From Daphnia pulex (Eukaryota; Arthropoda; Branchiopoda; Diplostraca; Daphniidae), in the NCBI RefSeq assembly GCF_021134715.1, contig NC_060028.1, positions 2,874,501 to 2,938,500 on the forward strand: a stretch of DNA of 64,000 nucleotides. Direction: 5' to 3'. How positions within the stretch are numbered: position 1 is the stretch's first letter; every line of letters begins with the position of its first letter. This document shows, in pieces, positions 25,501 through 40,500 of this stretch. Made by a program: the position numbers and the translations under genes. The notes beneath the pieces were generated by a model. The model made no database searches and was not told where the DNA came from. It worked only from the letters and a program-made list of their open reading frames with translations.

Positions 25501-28500
25501 TAAAACATGGAAATTGGCTGCGAAGATGTGTACGTACTATATAGAGTCGGGATCGACAACCCGGCTTGGTTTTATTTGACTTTTTTCTAACGGCAAGAGT
25601 ATATAGAATAAGTTTTGTTTTTCTCTCTCTCTCTCAGCGTCTTGAGTTCATGAATGAGTAACTGGCTAAGAGTTCAGGTAAAAGCCTCGTTCTCTTTTCA
25701 ATGATGTGCAGGGGAAAGGGCGGCTGAGTTTGCGTCATCCGGCAGCATTCGAGTGCGTCTGATTTTCTTTTCTCCTCCGCTTTGATGCTTGAAAAAGAAA
25801 AACAAAAAAGGCCGGGAGTACCGACCGATGCGGCGGGAGTCCTGCTGTGTGCCGAGCCGAGCCACTGAAAAATGTATCGACCACTCCATTCGTTTTTGCC
25901 TGTGCACTTTTTCTTTTTCTTTTGATGGCTTTTCTGATTTGAGTTTTTTTATTTTTTTTTTTTTTTCTTTAGCTCGCCAGTTGGATATACCAACTAATTC
26001 ACTCACGGAACTAGTTTATTTATCATTTTGTTTTTTCATGATTTTTTTCCTCTCCTCCCTTTTTGCGTTTATGACGTCGTTCCTTGTCTTTTTATCACGT
26101 AATTTCTTTCCCGCTCATTAATTTCCTTCTTCTATGGGAAATGAGCATTCTATTGTTTGGCAGCTAAAGTAATGGGGATGGCTGCTGCTGCTGCGGCAAT
26201 TTACAGACTCATCATTATCTATCCCGAGCCCGAGCTTTGCTCGTTTAGCGCCACGAAAATTGTTATTTGCCATCTACGCTAGATACAATATCCGTCTTGT
26301 CGATTGTTTTTTCCCCTCCATCCCTTCAATGACATTTATAATCACTTTGTGTGATGGTGGCTCGGTTAATGCTATCACAGTTATTGACCCCCTTCTTCAC
26401 TTGTTGCAAATGTGATTAACCCGAGTTGTTTCCCACCCTTTTTTTTAATGCAGCGGCTTACGGGTTGTTTGAGACTCTTAACACACTTTCAGGATAAAAT
26501 CCCATTTCGTGTACCTCTTGATTGATTCGTCACCAGTAACGACCACTTATCACGAAAAAGCACTTTGGGAGAATTTCATTGAGCCAATTGTTTGGACGAT
26601 GTGAATCGTTTTGAATCGTAGCGGGTGTCGTTCCCATCGCGTTCGTCGGGTCGATAACAATCAGATTTGCAACAGCAATCGTTTAGACAACCCCCGCCGA
26701 ACCAAACTTGCACTCTTATTATCTTGCTGACTGCACCTAGTGTATTAATTCTATCAGCAGTGTTATGTTGAGTACACACAACTTCAGCGGGATTTCGCAG
26801 CGAAAAACCAGTCTGTACCGGTACGCGTATACTATACACTCTGGTCTTATTTTGCAGCTGTATGGTTTTCAATGAGGAAGAAGACGGAACTGATAACGGG
26901 CGGGGGGGTCCAAAAGGAAATGTTTTGCTTGTTGGCTTCCGTGCATCAGCTTCGATCAATTCAATTATAAGGTACATACAGCAGAAAAGGTTAGACTTTT
27001 CCAGGGCTTCTTTTCGCCGACTACCGTTCCGTCTCCAAAGACTGGCTACTTGTCAAACCGCCAATTGTCACACAAGTTTCTCGCCTGTTTTTCTTTATTT
27101 ATTTTTTAAATGATTTTTTTCTTGTTGCCAATGTTCTTACTATGGGCGCTCGGTACAGGATTCAGTCCTAGTCTCCCGAAAATTTCGCCAACACAGTCAT
27201 TTATTTCTAAAGTAACTAGGTACAAACAGGAAGCATTCCGGGAATAAATCGAGATGAAGCTTAGAAATAAGACCCACACGTGTGTGGTGGCTTTTTCCCA
27301 GTCTTCTCGTAACTCGCAACGATTTCGTTTAATACACGTCGTAACGTACTAGCATTTATTTCTTCGAGTTTGAGAGCGGAAACAGTGTTGAGCTTTTACG
27401 CGCTGACTTTTGAGAGGGGCCATCATCTTTAGCGATTACCGGGCCAAAAAAATAAAAAGAAGAGTGGTAAGTCGGGACGGGCGAGTGGGCTTATCTCGAG
27501 AATGGATGGATCACTCTTTTATCGCTCTATTTCTTTTAATTTCTCCGGGCATTTCCTCGTCTGTCCACCTCGATTGTTGAATACGAAATGGAATGACCCT
27601 TCCAGCTTTCGGGCGGCTTTATATATTCATGAGATTTGTCAAATGACGGACGGGCAACTCAATCGATGCTGCCGTGAATACGTCACGTTTGGGCATCGAT
27701 TATTAGCGCTAGCAGCTGAAAACAGCACGTGTTGTTAGCAACTCTGTAAGGAAGAAAAAGATAAAAAGACAAAAGAGAGTAGGCAACTTCGACCCGAAAA
27801 TAGCGGATCGATTCTTTCAGCCGGCCTCCTTGTCTCTTTTTAATGCATGTATCCGGGATGCCGGCCAAGCGCCTATGAAGCTGGACTGCTCTAATGAGAA
27901 ATTCCAATCCTATTAGGGAAAAACGGACAGCTAGTTGACTCTTTGATGGCTTCAGCAGTCTAGGGGGTGGACATGTTGCGTGGGACACAGAGTGCCAGTA
28001 CGTCTCCGACTGTCGATCAGAAACTTTTTGCCTGCAGCCACCATGCCGTAAGTCGTTCAATCAATCCAACCCAACACACACACAAAAAAAATACCCCGTT
28101 GCGCGTCCAACGTCGTCGTAGATATGTTGATTTTTAACTCCCGCTTTTCCCCGTACTACTTTCTCCCCGGTATTCGACTGGAACGAATGGAATGTCTTGT
28201 TGCATTCCGTTCGCTTCAAGCTGCTGGGCCATACCACCCAAACGAAAAAAAAATAAAAGGCCAGCCCACATCTTTTGTCCCGTTTGAAAAAAAGAAAAAA
28301 AAAATCCCAAATTCTTTGCTTTATCTATTTTTATTATTATCCGCCTTTTTTCTTTCGACAGGAAAAGGAAAAAAAAATTTCATTGCGCGTCCAGTTTAAG
28401 CTAGAATGTGCATTTAGCATTTTTCAGGGGCATTAGCCACCCGCCACGCCGATTTTTTCTGTTGTGCCCCGATTGGCTCGTCAATCGTATCAAGTTGAAC

Positions 28501-31500
28501 GTAAATTAGATAATCTCGTGGCTCTATATATAGCCTTCATTCCGAGTGTGTCGTTTAATATCATTAAGAAGATGCGCCAATTGCGTCGTCGATGGAGAGA
28601 GGTCGGCGATATACTTGTCCTTCTGTACAGCGAGAGAGAGAGGGAGAGGATTAGACATGCAAGTTGAGAAAGTTGCGACTGCCGACACCCAAGATGAATC
28701 ACGACAGCCGACGATCAATATCCCCCCCCCTCACACAGTACACTAAAGATCTTACTGTGTAGAGTAGCCCCCCTCCGACCACCACCACCGCCACCTAACC
28801 TTGCTAGCGTTGATAGAAGCACGTTATCATCATTCTAGCGATCTTAACACGTCTAAGTAAATGCATAAAGGGCCGGGCCAGTGTGTGTGTGTGCAGTAGA
28901 AGGGGCGAGCAAACACAAAGGTGGATATATCATGTGAAAAGAATCCAGAGAATGAAAACTGTGTGCGTAATCAAATAAGCTGTTTGAAAATGTCACGCCA
29001 ACTTCTCCTGCTCCATACCTGCTCTAGTTCATTCTTCATCCTATTTGCTGGGCTCTCCCAAACGGCCGTCAGCTGCCGACTGCGGCGAACTCTTCCGTCG
29101 GGGGACGGATGGCCCGCGCTCGATCAATGGGACTCAGTCACGATTTTTCCCTGGTCCCTCAAAAAAAAGTAAAAAAAAGAAAATAGAAAATAGAAAGAAA
29201 GAAGCGCTCGATATTCTTGACAAACTATTTGCGCCATTCAAACGAAAATGAAAGTACTATATGTGCAGGCCGTTTTTTTTCCCTTTCGCCCCCCATTCCA
29301 TTGTTGTTTCTCACATTGTCTGTCTACGTTTTCGTCTATCTGAAACAGCCCGTTTAGAATTGTTTTTGGGATGGTGCACATGACGTGCACAAAGTCCTTG
29401 TAGCCGGGGTCGTTTTGGATAACTTGTGTGTGTGTCGGGAGATATAGCAAATGGGAAAGGTGTGGGAGACACAACAGGTCTATAAGATGTGCACAGCCCC
29501 AGCGACACATAGTGTCTGACATGGATGTAATTACTCTTCGACATATTGTGAAAGACGGACACACCATCTGGGTCGCCGCCCCCCTAAAACCCTAGGAACT
29601 TTGGGTCGCCCATAGTTTGTGTTGTTTTCTAATTTATAGTAATCCCCAACTCTTCATAATTCACAAAGCGTCGGTTGGTGCACCGTACCCCCCACCCGCC
29701 GTTAGCTGATGAATGCAGAATGCTGAACTGCTCCTGCAGCAGCAGCAGCAGCAGCAGTAGTAGCCCAGTTAGAGCATCAGCTAAAAGCGTAGGTAGGAAA
29801 AAATCAATGAATGAAGGCACGGATGTGCGAGTTGCTTCTGCGTTCGCTGCATTCGTAAAGGAAACAAAACGGTCATGTGGGGGGGGGGAAGAGAGAGAGA
29901 GAAAGAAAAGTTGCAGAAAGCAGTGGAACACGCAAAGGTGGCATATCGACCAGTCGTCAAGAAGCAGGGACATGAATCGTCACGGATCGCCTGCGTGATA
30001 TCCAACAACCCCCCTCCCGACAAAAGGCGCAGGAAGTAAGGGTGAAAAAACTCAGTATGTAGTAGGTTCGGTCGGGTTTTTTGTCAACTTTTTTTTTATT
30101 TTGTTACGGGAAACCAGCAGAAGGGCGTCCATCAGCACGGCTCTCGCTGGTAAAACATGACAAACAGTCGTAGACCGTTAGTCCACACTTGGTTGTGCCC
30201 ATAATCATTCCCATACACGTTATGATTCACGCGGCTAAGTGGGGCAAAAAAAATTTTATTTTATTTTTTTCCAGAGAATCAATAACGACGAAACAGTAGT
30301 AGACGTAGGCTTGTCAGCAATGGGCATTGAATCAACAAAATGGTGAAATAGCGCTTGTTGCGCTTTTCTCCATTTAGGGGGAATTCATTTGTCCAGCAAA
30401 CAGCCGCCTTGCGTGATGTAGGGTCAGTACCTACAGTCCTACAGCACACTTGCGAGTTGTATAAATGTTCATTACTCTTTGATGCGTTGATTGTTTTGTT
30501 TGTTGATTTTTTTTTCTCTTTCTCTCCATTCGGTTTGGGTTTTTTTTTTCATTTTTATTTCTTTTCTGGCCAGTCTTTATCGCTGCTGGCGGCGGCTATA
30601 TCTTTTGAGAAATGTTGTGAACGCGATACGCATGTCTGATTTATCATTTGAGTCTCGTAATAGGTTGCAATGCATTGAATTACCGATGGCACAACCCAAC
30701 AATCACCATCAAACTGTTGAATCGTTGATAACGTCGAGTTGCCTAGCTAATGGTTGAAGTCCCCTGGCGACTACGCTGGCCGTCCAGCCAAAAGTGATGA
30801 TTATGCGCCCGAGGTTAACTGCAAGGTCGATATTACACCAAAGGGGTACTACTTACCACTACTACCCACGACATATAGACTGTGGTACTAACTGGTTTTC
30901 CCTAAACTCTGGCTGCCAGCTGGCCCTCTCCATGTCTGCGTCGACTTTTCCAGTCGAGAATTTCACTTTGGTGGTCGGGAGAGATGTTTATGCTAACCGA
31001 TTCAACCCGAAACTTCTATTTGCAAGCCATTTCTCGCTCACGAGAGGCGCTCACCTAATAAAGTAGAGCTACCACCACCGCTACCTTGACCGACTGGTGA
31101 AATGCGGCAGCTAGTATACCCGATGTGTATACTCGAGCTGTCGACTGTGGAATTATTGGCCCCTTCAATCTGCTCGCCTTGCCGCTCCTCCCCCCTAAAC
31201 TTCACTTATACAAAAAGTCGGGAAATAAAAGAGACAAAAAAACCAAACCAAAATGTCCCGTCTGTGCACAGCTTCCTCCGACTAACTTTGAGTTCGCGTG
31301 TCATCATTTTCGGGCAAAGGAAACGAGAGAGATGCTAGGGGGCATGCGGGAAAGAAGCTAGCTAGTGAGAGAGAGAGTAACCGTTTGGAGGCAGGGCTCT
31401 GTGTGTGTGCTGGGCCAGCAGTTTGTCGTAGTCGACGTCAGTGGCGGGAGGAGCAGCGCCGTATAAAATCGCGTTGGCTACAGGACGGCGCAGACGGCAC

Positions 31501-34500
31501 GTAGACCGCATGCAGATTGGTCGCCCTGTCCAATTCCTCTCTCTTTTTGCTCTCCCTTGGAGAAAACATAACTCGCGTTATTCTTCTATTTTGGTTTGGA
31601 ACGAACTTGGTTCAGCTGCAAAACTTTGAACGAGCCGGGTCCTTGTTCAGTGAATCATCTTGACACTACGTCGCACAGCCCCCAGTCTCGAACGGTTTTC
31701 TGGCCTCTGTGAAATTGTTTCAAGACTCGGCAGTTCAACGCCAAAGTCAAAGTGACGACGAGTTCTGATATTTGGCGAATCGATTCGCAATCGTCTTGTG
31801 TTTATTTGTTTTATTTATTTATTTATTTATTTTTTTTTAAGTTGTTGTTCTCTTCCATAAAGTGTATTAAGCATTTCTTCTTGGTTTGTTTCCTCGCATT
31901 TGGTTTGTTTTTGCGGGTGTCAGCAGTTGCCGCAACACTGCAGGAGGGTAAGCTTTTTTTTAAATACTCGCACATTATTCTTCATCGTATACCTTTCCTC
32001 TCCCTTCATCCTACGCCCTAACTAATCATCATCCATTTCGCACTTCCGCCCGACCCCGGGGTGCGAGGAGAAACCAATCTTTCCGCGTAAATCCGAGCCG
32101 GAAACAAAACGAAAAAAATAAGCGCCTCTCTTTTTCTTTTCTTCTTTTTTTTGCTTTGAGTCTTTTTTGACCCGACGCCTCTCTCTAGTAAATATAGAGC
32201 GACTGATTTCGGGCAGGCCATAGCGGGCCGGTCATTGACATTCAATCAACGATCCTCATTAAGGATCCCCGATGATCAGATTCAATTTAGAGAAAAGCTG
32301 TGCGTTTCCCCCCTTTTTTCTAGTTGATAAGAGCTAGAGAGAGAGAGAGTTGTTCGCTTGATTCCAGTGCACACACAAAAAAAAACCACTTGGAACATGA
32401 ACCTGGGCTCCTGATGTGTTCTCCTGGCTCCTCTTAGATATCGGTCTGACCTTCCGTGTTGCTACGGGTTGCGTTCGTCCCCGGCTCGTGTCGCCAAAGC
32501 AGCCGTAGCTTTTTACCCCCTCCAATATCCATCTGCAGATATACACAGACCGCCTACATGGAAAAAGAAAAAAAAGAAGAAGGTAGATAGCGAGCGCTTT
32601 GGTTGTCGTCGACGACGTCGCCGACGCCTTCTGCCTCAATCTCTTTCTAGGCCCCCCCAACGTTACGCCAACCCAACCCCATATTGATCGTTTGACTGAC
32701 AACTCATCGCATCCAAAAATTCTGAAGCATTAGATTTTGGCTTCCCCTTCGTCGTCTTCACACCTGAGCGCACAATCGAAAAATGTCGTGTGCCAATCCC
32801 GGGATAGACCTAAGCCTCCCCCGCCTTTTCCTAAAACGTCTTAATGATTTCACACACATTTCCGTGGGTGAAATGGTACGTGACGGTTGACACAAGCCTG
32901 GAAAAAATTTCTCCCCTTTTTTTGTGTCGTATTTCTTTCTAGTGCGCGCATTTATTGAAAATTGGAAAGGATAAAACATGAGTGTCGTAGAAATCGAGAA
33001 AGTGATCGAATCAAACTTGCTTTTTTTCGCACTGGATCGATGCATCAAAGAGTTGTTGCTACGTACACATTTCGCCTTAGATTTTTCCTTTTTTCTGTCA
33101 TCCGTTTTAGCTTTGGCGCCAGTTTGGCCCATTTGAGACCTTCGTCTATCTTCGAACTGGAATGGCAATACTGTGATCCTTGCAATGATGCATCACGTTA
33201 GAGGGGAGAAAGGAAAAGAAAAAAAGAACGTCGAGCAGTCAAAACCTTGCTAACCGAATAAAAAGATTCTTATCGGAATGATAGATTACACTCTGCGCTG
33301 TTCTGCGCCGTGTATTTTTATTATTATATATCTCAGGCGAAAGCTCAGATCCGTGGTGTACCAGAATGTCGCTGTCGTATCGACATATTGCGACGCTGAT
33401 TTCTTTTTTTCGATAACGTCTTCGATTGAAAATATTCGAACCGAGTTGACATTCGTACCGGGTACCGGCCCCCCTCGTGCCATTTCTTATTTTTGGGGTT
33501 TTGGGGCGAGTTAAAACGATCAAAATTCAGCATAGGTTAGGTCGCTGGATTGCTGTTTGTTTATTCCCTTTCGCACGTCAACTTTCTAGCGACTTTTCAT
33601 ATTTCACCCCCAAATTCTCTCGACTCTGTTGGGACCAGTGTAAGCCCCTCGGTGGGCCGGAATGTCACAGCGCGGGAGAATAAAAGGCGAGGCGGATTGT
33701 TTAAAAAGTGCAAAACCCAAATCTAAACATCCCTAGTGTTTGAAGGACGGACGTTGTTGCCGTCGTTTCTTCTTCGCTATTGGGCGATGTGCCGTAATGT
33801 TATTATTCAATGTGCGTGAGTTGGAACAGAATAGAGTGTATATCTAATATAAGGCCGACAATCGCCCTTATATTATATAGCCACCTTATGTTCTCCGATT
33901 ACCAATTGAAATCCCCCCTCCCTTTGGCAGGTAGCCATCCGGTGCTGCTGCGCTGTTGCTCTCTTGGTTTTGTCCCTTTTGACTTTCAACAACATCCTAC
34001 CTTGTATTAGATAAGTGATGTTCATACACTACTTAACACTTGGTTCGAACCGAGTGGATCCTCTGCGTCACCCACTCTCTTCTTCCTCTCTTTCTATAAT
34101 GCACAAAATGCGTCATCCGTGTACGTGTGTGTGTTGGTGTGCGTGTGCGCGCGCCAGAGACTACCTCTCGCTCCCGGGCTTCATTGAAATGTAATATGCA
34201 TCTCAAATTCAACGAGTTGATTTGCACACTGTGCAAACCTTTTCCCCTCCCTCAGCCCCCTTCTTCGCCCGTGTGTGTCCTCGGTGCCCGTCGTCGCGAC
34301 GGCCGACACAAACGTTCCATCTTTTTCAGTGTCGAACTATCTTCTTGGTTCGAAATTGGATTGGGCTCAGCTCTCTGTGTGTGCTGTGTGTGCTGGCAGC
34401 CCGACGACGACCCACCCGAATACGGCCAGCAGTACCCACACACACATACAACAATCAACATCTTCTCTCATCATCCTCTCTCTCTCTCCTCTGGATGGCT

Positions 34501-37500
34501 TTTATGCAAATATACAAGGACTGGCCCGTTTGGTTGTCTGCTGCGCCAAACTATTATAGGATTCGTTTCCTTTCTGGCTTGTTCTTCTGACACACAACGA
34601 AAATAGAATTCAAATAAAATCAAGGTAGTAGTAGTAGTAGTACACATATACAAAGGAAATTGTTTAGTGTATCCCCCCGTTTTTTTTTTCTCTCGGCCGG
34701 ATTTAGTTTAGAGAGCTGGGAGGATGCGAAGGGGAGTCAGCTCTTGTGTGTTTCATCTACCCTGGGCTGTCTACAGACAGACGATGATCACGCGACCGGT
34801 TGCTCTCTTTGTTTTCGTTGGGTGGATTCGATTGTTGTGCGTGTTTTTTGTCTCCAGGCAAAGGCCCCTCTTAAAGTCGACAAGCCCTCTCGACCCCCTC
34901 ACCCATATAAGAACGGAAGGCGTTCTGAGAAGGATAGATTCGAGTGCAAGTTTTTTTTGTTTTGTTTCTTCTTCTTAAACTTAACATTTTCGTTGTTATT
35001 TACGAGCGAGAGACTAGTCTGACAGGTACAGAGCCAATTTGTCTATGTTAGTCAAGTCCGGTCAAAATCGCCTTGTAGGCCTAATAACAGCCAACATAAG
35101 AGCGGGAGGGATTGGACAGTGACACATACGCTGGCGTTATAGAAGCTGTCCAATCAACTCGGCTGTTATCCGCGAGCACGTTGCGATGATGTCAGCATCC
35201 ATCAACCCGTCGTCGTCGTCATGGTATCTTCTTTTCCATTCAGCGCCCGCCCGACTGCGACGCCCGCTCGTCAGCCGACTCGACGGCACCGCATTTCGTT
35301 GGCATTTCGCACTCGATGCTTCTCTTCTTCTTCTTTTTATTCTGTCTAAATCCCCATGGCGTACATATTCCACCCCCCGTTGTGTCGAGAGTTTTTGTTT
35401 TTTCATTATTTTATTTTCGCCTTGGGCTTGCGAAAGGCCTCGAGATTGCGACTTCTTATATCATGTCTTTTTTAATAGTACTTGCATTTCTTATTGCCAC
35501 TGCAATGTCTCTGCAACATCTCGTTATGTGTCGCAGTGGATAGACTACGCTGTCTATCTTGCACACACAAATGCATTGTCGTCGACGAGGGCAGTTCTAA
35601 CAGTCAGCTAGAGAGAGAGAGAGTATTGTACAATGTACATATTACATTGGACGGGAGTATTATTATACTACCAACGAGATGGTTTTTCTTTTCTTTATTT
35701 TGTGAAGGTAATTGGGACAAGAACCACTGAAATGTTGCGCACTTGTCCAGACAGAGAATTTCTTGGGTTAGCAGCTCGTTATTGTTGTTGTACCACCAAG
35801 TTAAGACGGGACTTGATCCGCTTCGAGGGGGAAATCCTATTATCAAGTACGGCCATGTCGTTTCTGGCTTTCAGCCGGACTGAATATATTGATGCTCGTA
35901 ACGGCGCAGTAGTTCATCACGATATACTAACCAACTTCACTGTTATCTCTCTCTCTCCCGTTTTAACTGCGAAAAGCCACTAAAATATTGAACTTGGCCA
36001 AAAAGTTAGTGCTCTGGCTGTGCATTAGAATAATTTTGGTAAAGATATTTGTCAGTGCAATTTGTCGGGGAATAAGTGCTCGGGCTCTTTTGAAGTGCTT
36101 TTTCCCACACTTTCTCACGTTTGGTCGCCGCGACCGCGGCAGGAGTTATATCTCGCCACTAACGAGCCAAGAACAACGCAATTGCATATTGTAAGGTGTT
36201 CATCTTGTCGGTCGTGACTGAACGTCCGAGCAAAAAAACAAGCGAACGTGTGAGAGCTATTTGCAATTTGCATGAAGGTGGTAGCCACAGCACAGCAGTT
36301 GAGCCGGTTGGTAGGTATCGGCCACCTTTCTACACAGACGGCCAGCAGGGCGGCAGTTAAGCAAAGTGCAGCGGGATACCGCGCTTACCTCCCATTATAA
36401 TAAATATTTCATAAATAAGAAAAAGAAAGAAAAAATGCTCGTCTTGGTACGATTGGAGCTCGAGGATTCACGGCAATTATCTCTTGATATGGCGAGCCAG
36501 CCGATGCTCCCGCATTTTCCTCTCTCTCTCTCTTCTGTGCAGGCCATCGAGGCCTACCTGAGCCGAGAGTCGAGACGATGGCCCGTGGCCGTATGTATTT
36601 GTCGTTATTGCCGAGTTAACTAAGCGATTCGTCACGGAATGTTGGTTCTCTCTTTTTGATTATTATGGCTGTGCCCATTATTTTTAGCCTAATTCGAGGC
36701 AATCAAAAAGAAGCGTTTGCGTCCGAGGCCATTTGTAAATATTGCAGCAGTTGGGTGCTCCTCTGGGAACCTCTCTTTTTTTCTTTTTTCTTTTATTTTA
36801 GAATAGACGGGAGGCAATTTGAATTGCGAGAGGGAAAGTCATCAATAAACAGTTTGGGTTTTTTTTTATGATCGGCCAGTGCGAGCGCACATCATCCGTG
36901 AATCGACTCCTCCTACCGTTGACGACGATGTACTGCTGCCGTATTTAGTCTGGTAGCAATTTCGAAAGTTTGCTTCTTTTTGGTGTTGTCAAGCACGTAT
37001 CTGGCCCTGGTTTGCTGTACGTAGTACCTTTTTTTTTATTTTTTTTTATTTCCACCGAAGTTATTATCTATAGCGGATCTCGATCGCCAGATTATTGAGA
37101 TAAATGCCCTGAGGAGCCAAAATGGTTAAAAAAAAAAGAAATGGGGTAGTAGTGGAGATACGCAGCGATGCAGCTACTCTCTACTCATCTTTAATCGTTT
37201 CCTCATTTCCTTTTGGTTAAAGATAACGAATTTTCCGAATTTTGTAATCGATTGGGTTTTCGCTGAACCTCCCTTACCCATTGGTAAAGCCCTTTTGGAG
37301 AATACTAAATTAATATGGCGGATAATTCGATTTCGGCTCGAAATGCAATTGACGAGAGCGCGGACGTTAACATTCTGCGGCTAAGGCGGTTCAGTCAAAT
37401 TTCTTAGCTTCTGGCCGCTATTTCTCATTCTTGACAAGCGGTTCGTGAGCGCTCAGGCATTCCCTTTTATTTTCTCTCTCTCTCTCTCTCTCCACTTGTC

Positions 37501-40500
37501 TGCCGCAAGAGCATCAACCATAATTCCAAAAATAGTCAGAATTCGCTTTTTCTTCCGATTCATTCTTCTTCTGAAATATTTGTCGCGCTATCACATCTGA
37601 CGGACAACAGAATGGGCCCATGTGGCTGACGATGGTTGTCCGTATATCGCCCACATTGGAGAGCGTTTTTCATTCATCTTGGCCATTGATCAAATGTCAC
37701 AGTCATTCTCGGTAGATTTATCTCTCTCAGGCTATTGGTTATGGACAACAACACCAAAACAAGCATCTGTCAGAGCAGTGAGGGGAAAGTTCCAGTTAGT
37801 TTTTGTTGTTGTTGCTGTTGTTGCTGTTGTTACCGTTGTGTATTGTCGCTGCCTCGATGGAATCGAAAGAATGGCCATAGATGAATGTGTTGATACCCGT
37901 TGCGTCAGCGTATTAGTGCCACGGCCATTTTCCATAATCATGCACAACTGGTAATTGGAACAAGGAGCCTGTGTTCAGCAGTTTTTTTTTCTTTTTCTTT
38001 CTTCTTTTCTTTTTATTGTTGTTTTCCTTGAATAGTTAATCAGTCATGCCTTTCTGGGCCATCACACTTCATCTTTTATTCATAACCGAATATGCAGATT
38101 GTAAAGAAACCACGATCAAACAAGTTGAACATTTTCTTTTTTTTTTTAGTTTTGAAATGTTCTGCGACTAGTTAACGTTTTTTAAGGGGGCTAAAAAGAA
38201 AAAGAATAAAATATGGAAACGCGGGGAATATAAGCGGCAAAGTCAGGTCTATAGCTAGAGAGAGACGGTGGTGTGGCAGCAGGCAGCCCGTGTGAAGTCT
38301 AATCTTAATGAAGATCTCGGATCGCTGTGAGTGTTTCGTCTTGGGGGTGCGGATGCTGTTGGTTGAGCTCTTTGAGTCGGAGTGCGTTGTTGACGTGGGA
38401 GAGACTAGAGAGAGACACACAAGTCGCAGTCGACCATCTTGTTGAATGATTTCTCTTGATTCTTTCGCCTCAGTCGACTCGCAAGTAGATAAGGAGGAAG
38501 ACCATCTGGATCCGTCAACGATGAGCGCAGCATGCTCGGCCGGCTTTGGCTGCGCTTGTTTCCAACTGTGTAGATTCGGCCAAAGAGGAGAGAGAAGAGA
38601 ACGCGCGCGCCATGTTTAATTAACGTGACAGCTCAGTGTCACACAGCTGACTGGTCACCACCGTGCCTCTCGACCTCTTAACTTTTTTTTTCAGTCAGAA
38701 TTATTATTATTATTATTTGTTCTTTCTTTCTTTCCTTCCTTCTTCTTGCCTTGGAAGATCTTTAGGTTAATTACTTTGCAGCTCGTTTATCTCGTGACAA
38801 TCTTTTGTTGTGCACTAGAGTCGAGAGAGATGATGACAAATCAAATAACGGATCTGGTTCCAGCCCCGTAATCTCTCTCTCTGATATTACGGCCTATATA
38901 TTATTACACCAGTGACCCCCCCGTGTAATCTATCTAGTCTTGGCCGGGTATTGGATGCTCTCCTGCTCTAATGCATCAGATGCTGAATGAATCAATAGGT
39001 GGTGATTGATCGTCAAGCCGTCGACGATTATGATAATGATGATGCAGCAGCGGCAGCAGCAACCATAATGTATGTAGCACACACTAAGTACTGTTCGTTT
39101 AATGTGGCCGAGGTCTTACACGCTCGCCCATATTGTCCGATTCGCTATGGGAAAAAGTAGACAACACTTTTCTTTCTTTTCTTTTTTCTTTTCACGGAGA
39201 GAGAAGAGAAATGAAGGGACACGAGAGAAAAGGAAGAAAAAAAAAGAATACGGCGGCGAATCGATAGTCGTGCAATTCCTGAGGCACCGTCTTGCTGGAT
39301 AAATGGATTCGGATCCGGAGTCGCCGCCGTGCGTACACACAGACACACACACAGTGCTGGATTGCACTGTGTCCCGTCTAGAGCGCACACCGACCGCTAT
39401 AGATCTCAATAGTATTATTTTTAGCCTAGCGCGTCCTATTAGGTGGGGCGTCCCAGACGGGACAACAAAAAGAAAAAGAAAGGAAACAAGAAGAAGTGAA
39501 AGAAGAACCGTCTGGCTATAAGAAGAAGAACGAACGAACGAAATGCACGTTGGATAATATCTCGTCGTCGTCGTCGGGAGCTATTGTGTGCCCAGCGTGA
39601 TCACTCAGCGCGGGCCGGCCTTGGGGACACGCCATTCTCGTTCTAATGAGATGGCCCGCCCTTTTTCGCCTCAGACTATGTGACCTGATAATGGCCGGAG
39701 CACTCACAAATGAAGAGAAAAGGCTACGCCATCTTTTATCCGACATGATGATGAACATTCGAATTGTTAGTGCCCAAGTGCCGAGAACCTCCTTTGCCTC
39801 ATAACATATTAGATATCAACGGCTTCGCGGTCGCTGTACGCACAACTTCTAGCCCGAGCCCCACAGCGCAGCCTCTCTGGAGCTACCCTTTTTGACGGCC
39901 CTAGGTCCTCGTTGTTTTTTTGTTTTATGTCTTGTTCCGTTGGTCGTTATCCGCATCTGAACCACTTGTCTTATGCAGACCGAATTTGGGGATTTTGATA
40001 ATGACGAGAGACAGACTCCCGCACGCACAAGCCAAAAGACGGACCGTCTGTTTTTCTCCTTTATTCGACGGTTTCAACCCAAACCCCCGTATCACTGCCG
40101 TGTTGCCCACTTGGTTGCCAGCAGACGTCTGTATGTAGCAAAAGTCTTGTCGCTTCGTTAAACGAACGGCACGCACGCGGCGTTTGTTAGCGCAATCAAC
40201 ACGCAATCAACGCGCGTCTCATCGATGCGTGCAACTTTTTCGGGGCAGACTCGAGTTGGTTCCTCTCTCTTTGCTCCTCTTTGGCCATCATCGAGTGGCA
40301 GACGGTGCATCGACGCGTTCTCCTTTGTTTTCTTTTTCCTCTTGCCTTCGTGCACCGTTGGATAAGCTCGTTCATCTAGACGTCACTAGAAATACAAAAA
40401 TAATAAAATGAAGCCTTTTGGGAAAAGAATCTAACGATTTTTCCCTTTTTTTTTCCTTTTTAAATTAAAAAAAAAGGAAGGAACAAAAGAGAGAAAACAA

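Larger units (their letters stand above)
22504..31460 (+). other. Intron/promoter DNA of the kinase gene, middle part
   Basis: No exon supported on either strand. Contains CA, CAG, poly-C and CTG/CTC simple repeats listed separately, and two full CRE-type TGACGTCA sites near 24252 and 24723. ORFs here translate to low-complexity or shifted-repeat peptides. Confidence 0.4.

Noticed and set aside
29045-29251. ORFs near 29 kb including a CAG repeat at 29737 as a poly-Gln protein
   Set aside because: No start, splice or domain support; the repeat lies in intron DNA.
34127-34606. 159-codon plus ORF in the long intron
   Set aside because: Translation is driven by CA/GT repeats and Cys/Val runs; no matching donor and no family.
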